Counted from the stretch's first letter, positions 8,335 through 16,145 are shown. The stretch is DNA of 41,327 bases from Porcipelethomonas sp964621265 (GCA_964621265.1 CAZULQ010000016.1:1-41327), one strand, 5' to 3'. The notes: a model not told the origin generated them from the letters alone. Made by a program: numbers and translations.

Positions 8335-9406
8335 GGACGATAAGAACGGCACTTGGTATGTAATGGTGCGATACGACAACTGGAAAGGCGAACGCAAGCA
8401 GAAATGCAAGCGTGGTTTTTCCACTAAGAAGGATGCACAGATGTGGGAGCGAAGCTTCCTGCTTCAAACCTCGGCAGATATGGAAATGATGTTCGAGGAT
8501 TTTGTGGAAATCTACACCCGTGATATGAAATCAAGGCTGAAAGAAACAACGTGGCTTACAAAAGAAAATATCATCAATACGAAGATTCTTCCGTATTTCG
8601 GCAAGCGAAAAATCAATGAAATACAGACAAAGGATGTTATTGCGTGGCAGAATGAGATGATACGCTTCCGTGATGAAAAAGGCAAACCATATTCGGCAAC
8701 CTACCTGAAAACGCTTCATAATCAGCTTTCAGCAATATTCAATCACGCTGTCAGATTTTATGAGCTGAGCAGCAATCCAGCTTGTAAAGCTGGAAATATG
8801 GGAACGGAACAGCGAAAAGAAATGCTATTCTGGACGAAGGACGAATACCTCAGATTTTCCGAAGCTATGATGGATAAACCTGTTTCCTATTATGCATTTG
8901 AGATGTTGTATTGGTGCGGTTTGCGTATGGGTGAGCTTCTTGCTCTGACTCCCTCAGACTTTGATTTTGAGAAACAAACGGTAACAGTCAGCAAGTCCTA
9001 TCAGCGACTGCACGGAGAAGATGTGATTACCTCGCCCAAGACCAAGAAAAGCAACCGCACCGTGAAAATGCCGCCGTTCCTCTGTGATGAAATCAAGGAA
9101 TATATTGATATGCTGTATGATATATCCCCTGACGAGCGTATCTTCCCTATCACGAAAAATTATCTTCACCGTGAAATGGACAGAGGTGCAAAGGAAACGG
9201 GCGTAAAGCGTATTCGTATCCACGACCTACGACACTCCCACGTTTCCCTCTTGATTGAAATGGGCTTCTCCGCTGTTGCTATTGCAGACAGAGTCGGACA
9301 CGAGAGTATCGAAATCACATACCGATATGCTCACCTGTTTCCGTCGAAGCAAAAAGAAATGGCTGAAAAGCTTGAATTTGAAAGGAATGATGAAAATGTC
9401 AGCTAA
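8321..9406 (+). CDS. Tyrosine recombinase (integrase) of element A
   Basis: 361 aa from ATG 8321. GAAAGGAGAATGCGAATG at 8306-8323 supplies the ribosome binding site, which rules out the longer frame from 8222. The N-terminal ~50 residues form an arm-binding domain of the Arm-DNA-bind type (VYKDDKNGTWYVMVRYDN), followed by a SAM-like core-binding domain (~55-150). The catalytic domain contains Arg202 (CGLRMGE), His301 and Arg304 (HDLRH), His327 (GHES) and Tyr336 (RYAHLF), so all key residues are present and the enzyme should be active. It would join and excise the element at the EWE-type core. Confidence 0.93.
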   Translation: MSVYKDDKNGTWYVMVRYDNWKGERKQKCKRGFSTKKDAQMWERSFLLQTSADMEMMFEDFVEIYTRDMKSRLKETTWLTKENIINTKILPYFGKRKINEIQTKDVIAWQNEMIRFRDEKGKPYSATYLKTLHNQLSAIFNHAVRFYELSSNPACKAGNMGTEQRKEMLFWTKDEYLRFSEAMMDKPVSYYAFEMLYWCGLRMGELLALTPSDFDFEKQTVTVSKSYQRLHGEDVITSPKTKKSNRTVKMPPFLCDEIKEYIDMLYDISPDERIFPITKNYLHREMDRGAKETGVKRIRIHDLRHSHVSLLIEMGFSAVAIADRVGHESIEITYRYAHLFPSKQKEMAEKLEFERNDENVS

Positions 9407-9722
9407 AAATGTAGACAAATACAACCGATTCAGAAGCATAACCGTAGGTTTCCGAGTATCGCCCGAAGAATTTGAGGAGCTTAACCGTGCCGTTGCTTTA
9501 TCGGGACTTCCAAAGCAGGAATACTGCTATCGCAAATGTATGAACCGTGATATTGTCGTTCAGGGCAATCCGAGGGTTTACAAGCAACTGAAAGTCAATC
9601 TTGAAATGGTGCTGTCAGAGCTGAAGCGCATTGAAAGCGGTGCGGAAATTAACGCTGAACTGCTTGAAACAATACAGCTCATCAACACCACACTCTATGG
9701 CTTGAAAGGAGAATGCGAATGA
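9396..9722 (+). CDS. MobC-like mobilization accessory protein
   Basis: 108 aa from ATG 9396; ATGs at 9387 and 9390 are alternatives, and AAGGA at 9382-9386 favours 9396. The middle region (TVGFRVSPEEFEELNRAVAL, then LPKQEYCYRKCM) has the ribbon-helix-helix look of plasmid mobilization proteins that bind oriT and help the relaxase. The C-terminal half is helical. It overlaps the integrase stop and the following ATPase start, indicating one operon. The function is inferred from fold and from the relaxase-bearing context. Confidence 0.6.
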   Translation: MSAKNVDKYNRFRSITVGFRVSPEEFEELNRAVALSGLPKQEYCYRKCMNRDIVVQGNPRVYKQLKVNLEMVLSELKRIESGAEINAELLETIQLINTTLYGLKGECE

Positions 9723-10843
9723 TCATAAAAGAAGAAATGACCACTCCCGTTGCACCTGTTGGCGCAGGTGCGGAGCAGTCATCTCAAAATCAATCTACAA
9801 GTATTATACCAGAAATCAACGAGGATTTCAATACCCCTGATGATTTTTTTCAGCAGATAATGAATCCTTACTACCTCAAAACCGTTTCGATGAACGAGCT
9901 TTACGAAACCGTGTTCCAGAGCAGACCGCCGATTATTGACGGTTTGCTCTATCCGGGCGTGTATCTTTTTGTTGGTGCACCGAAGCTTGGCAAAAGCTTT
10001 CTTATGGCACAGCTCGCCTACCACGTCAGCAAGGGTGAGCCTCTTTGGAATTACGCCGTTCATAAAAGTGATGTGCTGTATCTTGCTCTTGAAGATAACT
10101 ATGAGAGAATTCAGCAGCGTTCTTACCGAATGTTTGGCACGGAAAGCATTGATAATCTTCGCTTCGCCGTTATGGCAAATACCGTTGACGGAGGACTTGA
10201 AAAGCAGTTGGAGGGATTTCTGCACCAGTATCCTGACACAAGACTTATCATCATAGATACCTTGCAGAAAGTACGTGAAGCAAGCAGCGAGTGCAGTTAC
10301 GGCAACGATTATCAGATTATCGCAAGGCTGAAACAGTTTGCCGACAGCCGAGGTATCTGTATGCTGATTGTTCATCATACACGCAAGCAGAAGGCTGATG
10401 ATTCCTTTGATATGATTTCGGGCACGAACGGTCTGCTTGGTGCGGCAGACGGAGCATTTCTCCTGAAAAAAGAAAAGCGCACAGAAAATTCTGCAACGCT
10501 TGAAGTTTCGGGACGTGACCAGCAAGACCAGAAGCTGCACCTTGTGCGTAACTCTGAGAAGCTTTCTTGGGAGCTGGAGCGTGTTGAAACGGAACTGTGG
10601 AAAGAGCCGCCTGAGCCGATACTGGAAGCGATAGCAAAATTTATCACGGCGGACAATGCAGAGTGGCAAGGCTCGCCAACTGAATTGGTGGAACAGCTTC
10701 ACCTTGATATGAAGCCGAATGCACTTACGCTGAAACTAAATGTAAATGCAGGTAAGCTGTTCAATGAATATGGTATCCGCTATGAAAATAAGCGGACACA
10801 TAGCGGTAGGATTGTTCGTTTATCTATGGAACAGCACCCGTAG
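9719..10843 (+). CDS. RepA-like AAA_25 (RecA-fold) ATPase
   Basis: 374 aa from ATG 9719, chosen because it sits in an 18-bp initiation block (9704-9721) identical to that of the integrase; ATG 9713 is the alternative. The Walker A motif GAPKLGKS follows YLFVG, and the Walker B-type strand LIIIDTLQKV is followed by a switch VHHTRK. These are typical of AAA_25/RepA hexameric ATPases that load at replication origins of mobile elements. The C-terminal ~80 residues may bind DNA. It lies directly upstream of a strongly structured non-coding region that could be its origin. Confidence 0.78.
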   Translation: MIIKEEMTTPVAPVGAGAEQSSQNQSTSIIPEINEDFNTPDDFFQQIMNPYYLKTVSMNELYETVFQSRPPIIDGLLYPGVYLFVGAPKLGKSFLMAQLAYHVSKGEPLWNYAVHKSDVLYLALEDNYERIQQRSYRMFGTESIDNLRFAVMANTVDGGLEKQLEGFLHQYPDTRLIIIDTLQKVREASSECSYGNDYQIIARLKQFADSRGICMLIVHHTRKQKADDSFDMISGTNGLLGAADGAFLLKKEKRTENSATLEVSGRDQQDQKLHLVRNSEKLSWELERVETELWKEPPEPILEAIAKFITADNAEWQGSPTELVEQLHLDMKPNALTLKLNVNAGKLFNEYGIRYENKRTHSGRIVRLSMEQHP

Positions 10844-10845
10844 CC

Positions 10846-10930
10846 GTGTCGATGCGTGACGGTCGTGACGATGTTTTAGATAGTAGGTGCGGTATCAAAA
10901 AGACCGTCACCATCGACACACATCGTCACG
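10846..10930. other. Pseudoknot-forming inverted repeats (origin or oriT candidate)
   Basis: Arm A GTGTCGATG (10846-10854) pairs with CATCGACAC (10911-10919). Arm B GTGACGGTC (10856-10864) pairs with GACCGTCAC (10902-10910). Together they make an 18-bp stem with one bulged base. Arm C CGTGACGATGT (10864-10874), inside the loop, pairs with ACATCGTCACG (10920-10930) just outside the stem, giving an H-type pseudoknot topology. The GTGACG core recurs, as in iterons. The region begins 2 bp after the RepA-like gene. Confidence 0.65.
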
Positions 10931-10941
10931 CTAAAACGCAT

Positions 10942-10961
10942 TTAAGGCAGCATTGCCTTAA
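10942..10961. repeat. 8-bp hairpin
   Basis: TTAAGGCA (10942-10949) and TGCCTTAA (10954-10961) with a GCAT loop. No T-run follows, so it is probably structural, within the ori/oriT-like region. Confidence 0.6.
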
Positions 10962-11000
10962 TCAAAGGGAGTACAGAGGGAACGTCTGCCCCTCGGAGAG

Positions 11001-11072
11001 CGCAATGATACTTTTGATAGAAGCCACAGCGGATGTCAAAAGTATCTTTGCGTTACTTTCGCAGAAAGTAAC
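11001..11072. other. Adjacent inverted repeats, oriT candidate
   Basis: A 17-nt arm at 11001-11017 (core GATACTTTTGA) pairs with 11036-11052 with one mismatch. It is immediately followed by a 9-bp hairpin GTTACTTTC / GAAAGTAAC (11052-11060 with 11064-11072, loop GCA). Two hairpins side by side upstream of a relaxase are typical of transfer origins. No nick site is recognised with certainty. Confidence 0.5.
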
Positions 11073-11113
11073 AAAGGCGAAGTTAGTTCGGACAGATTAC
11101 GAAGTGGTTTTCC

Positions 11114-11920
11114 TTATAAAGAAAAGTCAACCAACCATTGTTTTACAATGCTTTGAAACAATTCAGGCTGTTCAATTTGTAAATTGTGACCTGCACCATT
11201 TATTGCACAGTATGTTGCATTGGGATAATTTTTGATTAAATCAAACTGGTCTTTATAGCCAACCTCAGTGTCCTGTTTGCCAGCAATAATGAGACAGGGA
11301 GCTTCAAACGGTTGTTTTAGTTCATCCACATTAAATGAACAACTTCCGTCAAGAACCTCATCCAGAAAGTATCTGTTCTGAATTTCTATTGCAGGCATAA
11401 TATCATGGCTATATCGTTCGTATACAGATTTTGTAAGCATTACATTCATATATGTAAAGCTGTCGTACTGTTCCTTTGTAAGTGTATTTAAAAATACATT
11501 ATCTTGCTTTATTACTTTTAGCGGCTCAACTCTGCCTTGTCTTGTGCCGGGGTAAATCAGCGGACAAAGAAGAATTATGCCGCTTACCATTTCTGGATAT
11601 TGTTTTATAAATGCTCTCGCAAGGTATCCGCCGTATGATTCTCCTGCAATGATGAATTTCTCCCCTGTGATTTCTTCTGAAAAAGCACGTAAGACATTCA
11701 GCATATCATCAGAACTGGTGACATTACCTGCAGTGGACGCACCCATTCCAGGTAGGTCAATGTATATTCTACGATAGTTGTTCAGAGTATCGAAAACAGG
11801 TTCAAAGCAACCTGACATAATTCGTCTGTCCATACCCCAACCGTGTAGAAAAAGTATAGAAGTACCACTACCCACGATATCATAATCGATGACTGTTGAG
11901 TTATATGTAAATTTGCTCAT
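11114..11920 (-). CDS. Alpha/beta hydrolase
   Basis: 268 aa from ATG 11920 (AAGGGA 8 nt upstream). Alpha/beta-hydrolase fold with oxyanion-hole HGWGMD, nucleophile elbow GESYGG, an acid in AGKQDTEVG and catalytic His in GAGHNLQ. No signal peptide or membrane segment is seen, so it is cytoplasmic. The substrate is unknown; relatives include esterases, haloperoxidase-like enzymes and dehalogenases. It is transcribed opposite to its neighbours and sits between the ori/oriT-like DNA and the relaxase gene, which looks like a late cargo insertion splitting the mobility module. Confidence 0.85.
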   Translation of the reverse strand: MSKFTYNSTVIDYDIVGSGTSILFLHGWGMDRRIMSGCFEPVFDTLNNYRRIYIDLPGMGASTAGNVTSSDDMLNVLRAFSEEITGEKFIIAGESYGGYLARAFIKQYPEMVSGIILLCPLIYPGTRQGRVEPLKVIKQDNVFLNTLTKEQYDSFTYMNVMLTKSVYERYSHDIMPAIEIQNRYFLDEVLDGSCSFNVDELKQPFEAPCLIIAGKQDTEVGYKDQFDLIKNYPNATYCAINGAGHNLQIEQPELFQSIVKQWLVDFSL

Positions 11921-11998
11921 TGAAAATATCCCTTTCAATTAAAAAACACTATTGCTATTATACCACACCTATCCACAAATTTCAACCCGAAAGGAGAA

Positions 11999-13306
11999 TT
12001 GCTTATAGAAAAAAGAACAATCAGCGGTCGTATCAGCAAGAAACACAGCCTGCCTCACAATAACCGTGAGTTCCTGTGTGAAAATGTTGACCCAACCAGA
12101 ACAAAAGACAACATCACCATTACCAAAGACGACATCGGGCAGGTCTATCACGAGCTGTTCGACAATGCTCTCGCTGAATATAATGCCAAACAGAAACGCA
12201 AGGACAGGATTATCAAGGACTACCACGAGCATATCCGCCACAGCCGTCAGGAACAGGAATACCACGAGGTCATTTTCCAAATTGGCAATCAGGACGATAC
12301 ACCCTGCGGCTCTGATATGGGTAAGATTGCAGCCGAGCTCCTTCGGGAGTTCGCTAATGATTTTCAGTCACGAAATCCTCACTTGCGTGTGTTCAATGCA
12401 GTCATTCATCTTGATGAAGCAACGCCGCATATTCATATCGACTTCATTCCCTTTGCAACGGAGCAGAAGCGTGGACTATCTACAAGAGTATCGCTGACAA
12501 AGGCTCTGGAACAGCAGGGGTTCAAGGGCGAGGGCAAGTTCAATACCGCCTGTAAGCTGTGGATTGACAGCGAAAAGGAAGTTCTTGCACAGCTTATGCG
12601 TTCCCGAAATATCGAGTGGGAACAGCTCGGCACGCACAATGAGCATTTGTCTGTGCTGGACTTCAAGAAGCAACAGCGTACCAAAGAGGTTGCACGGCTT
12701 GAAAATAAGCTTGAATGTGCAGATATGCAGTTACAACATCGTCAGGAATTGCTAAATGAGGTCGAGAACACGATTGATAAGCTTGACAGCGAGTATCAGG
12801 AGAAGAAAGAAGCTGTCGGTCAGCTTGATGAGGATATTGCCGAAAAGGAAGCCACTCTTGCGGAGAGTACGGCGTTCCTTGCAACAGCGGCAAAGAAAAC
12901 AAGCAAAATCAGGGACATTGACGATATTCAGGTTAAGAAAACGATGTTCAGCGGTAATATTTCCGTTGCTCCCGATGATTTCAAGAAGCTTGCCGACCTT
13001 GCGAAAAAGCAGATTGCGGCGGAGAGTAAGGAAATGGAGCTGAATGACAAAATCGCAACGCTGAAAGCCGAGAAGCAAGAGCTTTCCGACAAAAATGCCA
13101 AGCTTGAAAAGGAAAATACGGCTCTGAAACAGGAAAACAGCTCGCTGAAATCCGTCAGGGAGAAGCTGACGATTGCATCATTGCAAAAAGAAATCAGCGA
13201 GTGGAAGAATAAGTATCAGAAGGTACTTGACTTCATTGAGAAGCTTAATCTCACGAAGCAGTTGCAGGAGTTTTTGAAGCCAAGGAAGCATACGCTGCAT
13301 AGGTAA
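11999..13306 (+). CDS. MOBV-family relaxase (Mob/Pre type)
   Basis: 435 aa as read from TTG 11999. The three-His region HLDEATPHIH (residues ~137-146) is the metal-binding motif of MOBV relaxases, which nick oriT and pilot the strand. An N-terminal SLPHNNRE motif and a long C-terminal coiled coil (~220-420, heptads of Leu/Lys/Glu) fit the family. The ribosome binding site AAAGGAG (11990-11996) is only 2 nt from this TTG. The position matching the other two operon genes is ATA at 12005, possibly a mutated ATG, so the true start and expression level are uncertain. Mobilization would need a helper conjugative system. Confidence 0.82.
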   Translation: MLIEKRTISGRISKKHSLPHNNREFLCENVDPTRTKDNITITKDDIGQVYHELFDNALAEYNAKQKRKDRIIKDYHEHIRHSRQEQEYHEVIFQIGNQDDTPCGSDMGKIAAELLREFANDFQSRNPHLRVFNAVIHLDEATPHIHIDFIPFATEQKRGLSTRVSLTKALEQQGFKGEGKFNTACKLWIDSEKEVLAQLMRSRNIEWEQLGTHNEHLSVLDFKKQQRTKEVARLENKLECADMQLQHRQELLNEVENTIDKLDSEYQEKKEAVGQLDEDIAEKEATLAESTAFLATAAKKTSKIRDIDDIQVKKTMFSGNISVAPDDFKKLADLAKKQIAAESKEMELNDKIATLKAEKQELSDKNAKLEKENTALKQENSSLKSVREKLTIASLQKEISEWKNKYQKVLDFIEKLNLTKQLQEFLKPRKHTLHR

Positions 13307-13425
13307 AAAGGATTATTATAACGCATCGTTAAAAACACTGTATCTTTTCTGACAAAGGGGGATAGCTATAGAGAAATTATCAACCCAATGGTTTAAGACA
13401 ATCGGTGGCTAATGTAAAAACAAAC

Positions 13426-13509
13426 AGAGCAGTATCGTTTGTGAAACCGCTCTGCTTATATATGAGAAGGATAGAATCAAGGCACGCTTCAAAACCGAAA
13501 CGTGCCTTG
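13426..13509. other. Two hairpins after the relaxase gene
   Basis: CAGAGC / GCTCTG near 13426-13455 and CAAGGCACG / CGTGCCTTG near 13481-13509. T-tracts are poor on both strands, so termination of the converging relaxase and HxlR transcripts is possible but not certain. The rest of 13307-13515 shows no convincing gene. Confidence 0.45.
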
Positions 13510-13515
13510 AACATT

Positions 13516-13833
13516 TCATTCTGCTCTCTTTATCTTGTATGCTTCTCCCCAAGACCACATTGCGTCAAGCACAGGCTTCAGGCTGTATCCTGCTTCGGTA
13601 AGTGTATATTCCACCCTCGGCGGTACTTCAGCATATACTTTTCGATTGACAAGGCCTTTTTCCTCCATATCCCGAAGCTGTGTAGTCAGTACTTTTTGAG
13701 ATACACTTCCGATGGATTTTTTCAGTTCTCCAAAACGCATTGTTCCATTCATAAGGTCACGCAGGATAAGCACTTTCCATTTATCGCCTATCATCATCAG
13801 CGTTGTTTCAACAGGGCAAGCCGGTAATTCCAT
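13516..13833 (-). CDS. HxlR-family (winged-helix) transcriptional regulator
   Basis: 105 aa, the full length for the family. It starts MELPACPVETTLMMIGDKWK with the family-typical Cys6, and contains MRFGELKKSIGSVSQKVLT, GLVNRKVY and the wing PPRVEYTLTEAG. HxlR proteins sense reactive electrophiles or redox state, often through that N-terminal Cys, and usually control a divergent oxidoreductase gene. Here the divergent gene is a split-barrel flavoprotein, so that pairing is the likely regulon. Confidence 0.9.
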   Translation of the reverse strand: MELPACPVETTLMMIGDKWKVLILRDLMNGTMRFGELKKSIGSVSQKVLTTQLRDMEEKGLVNRKVYAEVPPRVEYTLTEAGYSLKPVLDAMWSWGEAYKIKRAE

Positions 13834-13861
13834 ATCTCAAACCTCCATTAGTTTCTAAAAG

Positions 13862-13893
13862 GTAACTACAGCACTTTATTGTGCCTACTTTAC
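13862..13893. promoter_or_regulatory. Candidate HxlR operator
   Basis: The dyad GTAA-N5-GCAC (13862-13874) / GTGC-N5-TTAC (13881-13893), with a 6-bp centre, lies in the 136-bp divergent intergenic region. A TATTAT/TATAAT -10 region for the rightward gene is at 13912-13922. Confidence 0.5.
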
Positions 13894-13969
13894 AAAAGTT
13901 CCTTACAGTGTTATTATATAATAAAGGGCATGGAAAGTCAAGTCCCAATGAAATAATGGAGGTATTCAA

Positions 13970-14365
13970 ATGGAAAAAGTAATTGCATTTTTGAAGGCAA
14001 ATCCCGTACAGTATCTTGCAACTGTAGGTCGTGACGGTAAGGCAAAGTGCAGACCTTTTATGTTTGCTTGTGAGTATGAAGGCAAGCTGTGGTTCAGCAC
14101 CAACAGCACAAAGGATGTATACAAAGATATGCAGGAAAATCCTGAAATTGAGATTTCCATATCCTCTCCCGAATTTGCCTGGATTCGTCTTGCAGGTAAG
14201 GCTGTGTTTGAGGATAATATGGCAGTTAAGGAAATCTGCATTCAGAATCCTATTGTAAAGGGACAGTATGGCGAAGCGACTAATCCTATTTTTGAGGTAT
14301 TCTACATTGATGCTCCTCACGGTATTATTGCTGATTTTTCCGGTAATCCGCCCTACGAGTTTTAA
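13970..14365 (+). CDS. Pyridoxamine 5'-phosphate oxidase-family (FMN split-barrel) protein
   Basis: 131 aa. Split-barrel flavin-binding fold: VQYLATVGRDGKAKCRPFMF at the N-terminus, LWFSTNSTKDVYKDM, then EISISSPEFAWIRLAGKAVF. These NimA/NimC-like small proteins use FMN or F420-type cofactors to reduce nitro compounds or quinones, or bind heme; the exact reaction cannot be told from sequence. AATGGAGG precedes the ATG. Divergence from an HxlR regulator suggests induction by an electrophile. Confidence 0.85.
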   Translation: MEKVIAFLKANPVQYLATVGRDGKAKCRPFMFACEYEGKLWFSTNSTKDVYKDMQENPEIEISISSPEFAWIRLAGKAVFEDNMAVKEICIQNPIVKGQYGEATNPIFEVFYIDAPHGIIADFSGNPPYEF

Positions 14366-14386
14366 GTAACAGAGTGTTAAAGCTCT

Positions 14387-14415
14387 GCAAGCGTAATCTT
14401 GCGGGGTTTTGGTTC
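14387..14415 (+). terminator. Weak intrinsic terminator after the split-barrel gene
   Basis: GCAAG / CTTGC stem (14387-14391 with 14398-14402) followed by GGGGTTTTGG and further Ts. Confidence 0.4.
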
Positions 14416-14471
14416 CTTTTGGATACTATACCACAAATTTGTACTTACTTTTCCTTTAGGTGCTGTTGTGG

Positions 14472-14477
14472 TATAAT
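14472..14477 (+). promoter_or_regulatory. Extended -10 promoter for the macrodomain-sirtuin pair
   Basis: TGGTATAAT (TATAAT at 14472-14477), an extended -10, lies 21 nt before the ATG at 14499. There is no good -35, so basal expression may depend on an activator. The leader is very short. Confidence 0.5.
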
Positions 14478-14498
14478 AATTCTGTGAGGTGATGGGTA

Positions 14499-15269
14499 AT
14501 GACGCAACAAGACAGAAGACTGTATTTAATAAAAACGCTGCTTTTGGAGCAACCGCAGTATAAAGATATGCAAATTCCGCATAATGATGCAGAACAAAGA
14601 AGGCTGCTTCGCTCCCTTATGAATGTTCGCCACCCAAAAGCAATCGGTGATGACTTTTTGAAAGTGCAGGACGAATATCTGCAAACCGAAATCGCTGAAA
14701 AGGGCATTACCGATATTGCTGACCTTGAACAGATTGAGAACGGTATCTATCTGTGGCAGGGAGATATTACTACGCTAAAATGTGATGCAATTGTCAATGC
14801 AGCAAACAGCGGTATGACAGGCTGTTACGCACCCTGTCACGCCTGTATCGACAATGCAATACACACCTATGCAGGCATTCAACTTCGCCTTGAATGTGCG
14901 GAAATGATGGAGAAGCAAGGTTACGCCGAGCCTACGGGCAAAGCGAAAATCACAAAGGCTTATAACCTTCCGTCTAAGTATGTTGTCCACACAGTAGGTC
15001 CGATTATTTATGACAAAGTACGCAGAAGCGATGAGAAATTACTTATGTCCTGTTACCGTTCCTGTCTGGAAATAGCAAAAGAAAACGGTGTAAAAAGCAT
15101 TGCATTCTGTTGTATTTCTACTGGTGAGTTCCATTTTCCGAATGAGAGAGCCGCAGAGCTTGCAGTGCAGACGGTACAGGAATACAGAAGCGAAGTTGAG
15201 GTGATATTCAATGTTTTCAAGGATACAGATTATGAAATCTACCGACGATTACTCGGTGCAGATAAATAA
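14499..15269 (+). CDS. Zinc-type macrodomain, protein-ADP-ribose hydrolase
   Basis: 256 aa. A helical N-terminal extension (~1-85) is followed by a macrodomain with GDITTLKCDAIVNAANSGM (residues ~87-105). The insertion G-CYAPCHAC-IDNAIH (residues 108-120; Cys109, Cys113, His114, Cys116) is typical of the Zn-dependent macrodomains that accompany SirTM. CCISTGEFHFP forms the second phosphate-binding loop. Known relatives remove mono-ADP-ribose that SirTM has placed on a lipoylated carrier. The 3' end overlaps the sirtuin gene by ~59 bp, so the two are translated together. GAGGTGAT supports the start. Confidence 0.88.
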   Translation: MTQQDRRLYLIKTLLLEQPQYKDMQIPHNDAEQRRLLRSLMNVRHPKAIGDDFLKVQDEYLQTEIAEKGITDIADLEQIENGIYLWQGDITTLKCDAIVNAANSGMTGCYAPCHACIDNAIHTYAGIQLRLECAEMMEKQGYAEPTGKAKITKAYNLPSKYVVHTVGPIIYDKVRRSDEKLLMSCYRSCLEIAKENGVKSIAFCCISTGEFHFPNERAAELAVQTVQEYRSEVEVIFNVFKDTDYEIYRRLLGADK

Positions 15270-16092
15270 GCTGAAGGAAGCATTAAATAATACAGATGCA
15301 GTAGTAGTCGGTGCAGGTTCAGGTCTTTCCGCATCGGCTGGATTGACCTACAGCGGCGAACGTTTTATGAAGTATTTTTCTGACTTTCACGAAAAGTACG
15401 GCATAAACGATATTTACAGCGGCGGTTTTTATCCTTATAAGTCCTTGGAGGAATACTGGGCGTGGTGGTCAAGGCATATATATTATAACCGATATATAGA
15501 TACACCGAAGCCCGTATACAACGACCTGCTGGATCTTATTAAGGACAAGGATTATTTCGTAATTACCACCAATGTTGACCACTGTTTTCAGAATGCAGGC
15601 TTTGATAAAGCAAGGCTGTTCTATACGCAGGGCGATTACGGATTGTGGCAGTGTTCTAAACCGTGTCATCAGGCTACTTACGATAATGAAGAAACCGTCA
15701 GAAAAATGCTGGATGAACAAACTGATATGCGTATCCCGACAGAGCTTATTCCCCATTGCCACAAATGCGGCAGACCTATGACAATGAATCTGCGTAGCGA
15801 TGATACTTTCGTTCAGGATGACGGTTGGTATGCAGCCGCAAAGCGATATGAAGATTTTGTTCGTAGACACAAAGGCTTAAATATCCTTTATCTTGAACTT
15901 GGTGTCGGCGGCAATACGCCCGGTATTATCAAATATCCGTTTTTGCAGATGACAGCGAAAAATCCTGCGGCGATATATGCTTGTATCAATCTTGGAGAAT
16001 GTTATTTTCCTATGGAATTAAAAGAGCAATCCATTTGTATTGATAAAGATATAGGCGAATTATTGTCAGCTCTTAATGAATACAGAGTTTAA
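15211..16092 (+). CDS. SirTM-class sirtuin (protein ADP-ribosyltransferase)
   Basis: 293 aa from ATG 15211 (GAGGTG upstream); ATG 15232 is a reasonable alternative. NAD-binding GAGSGLSASAGL, then TTNVDH and a four-Cys zinc site (Cys148, Cys152, Cys183, Cys186). The canonical catalytic His-Gly is replaced by Gln140-Gly (YTQGDYG), and Asn121 lies in TTNVDH. These correspond in order and spacing to the Asn and Gln described as essential in SirTM enzymes, which ADP-ribosylate rather than deacylate. In known loci SirTM and the macrodomain sit with a GcvH-like lipoyl carrier and a lipoate ligase; neither is here, so the substrate must be encoded elsewhere or be different. Confidence 0.88.
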   Translation: MFSRIQIMKSTDDYSVQINKLKEALNNTDAVVVGAGSGLSASAGLTYSGERFMKYFSDFHEKYGINDIYSGGFYPYKSLEEYWAWWSRHIYYNRYIDTPKPVYNDLLDLIKDKDYFVITTNVDHCFQNAGFDKARLFYTQGDYGLWQCSKPCHQATYDNEETVRKMLDEQTDMRIPTELIPHCHKCGRPMTMNLRSDDTFVQDDGWYAAAKRYEDFVRRHKGLNILYLELGVGGNTPGIIKYPFLQMTAKNPAAIYACINLGECYFPMELKEQSICIDKDIGELLSALNEYRV

Positions 16093-16101
16093 AAACATAT
16101 A

Positions 16102-16145
16102 AAGACCTGATGCATATTTTTTAAAGCAACAGGTCTTGTTTTTTG
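16102..16145 (+). terminator. Terminator after the sirtuin gene
   Basis: AAGACCTG (16102-16109) / CAGGTCTT (16130-16137), followed by GTTTTTTG. Downstream, 16146-16473 contains only a doubtful 63-codon frame and no supported gene. Confidence 0.75.

Noticed and set aside
9779..10702. 307-aa minus-strand frame
   Set aside because: Shadow of the RepA-like ATPase, which has clear Walker motifs on the + strand.
10846..11235. 129-aa frame after the RepA-like gene
   Set aside because: It covers strong inverted repeats and the opposite-strand hydrolase end; composition is not protein-like.
13360..13413. Mini-frame with GGGGG and ATA start encoding ~14 residues
   Set aside because: Too short and no ATG; noted only because of the similar ATA at the relaxase start.
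13405..13827. 140-aa + strand frame
   Set aside because: Opposite-strand shadow of the HxlR gene.
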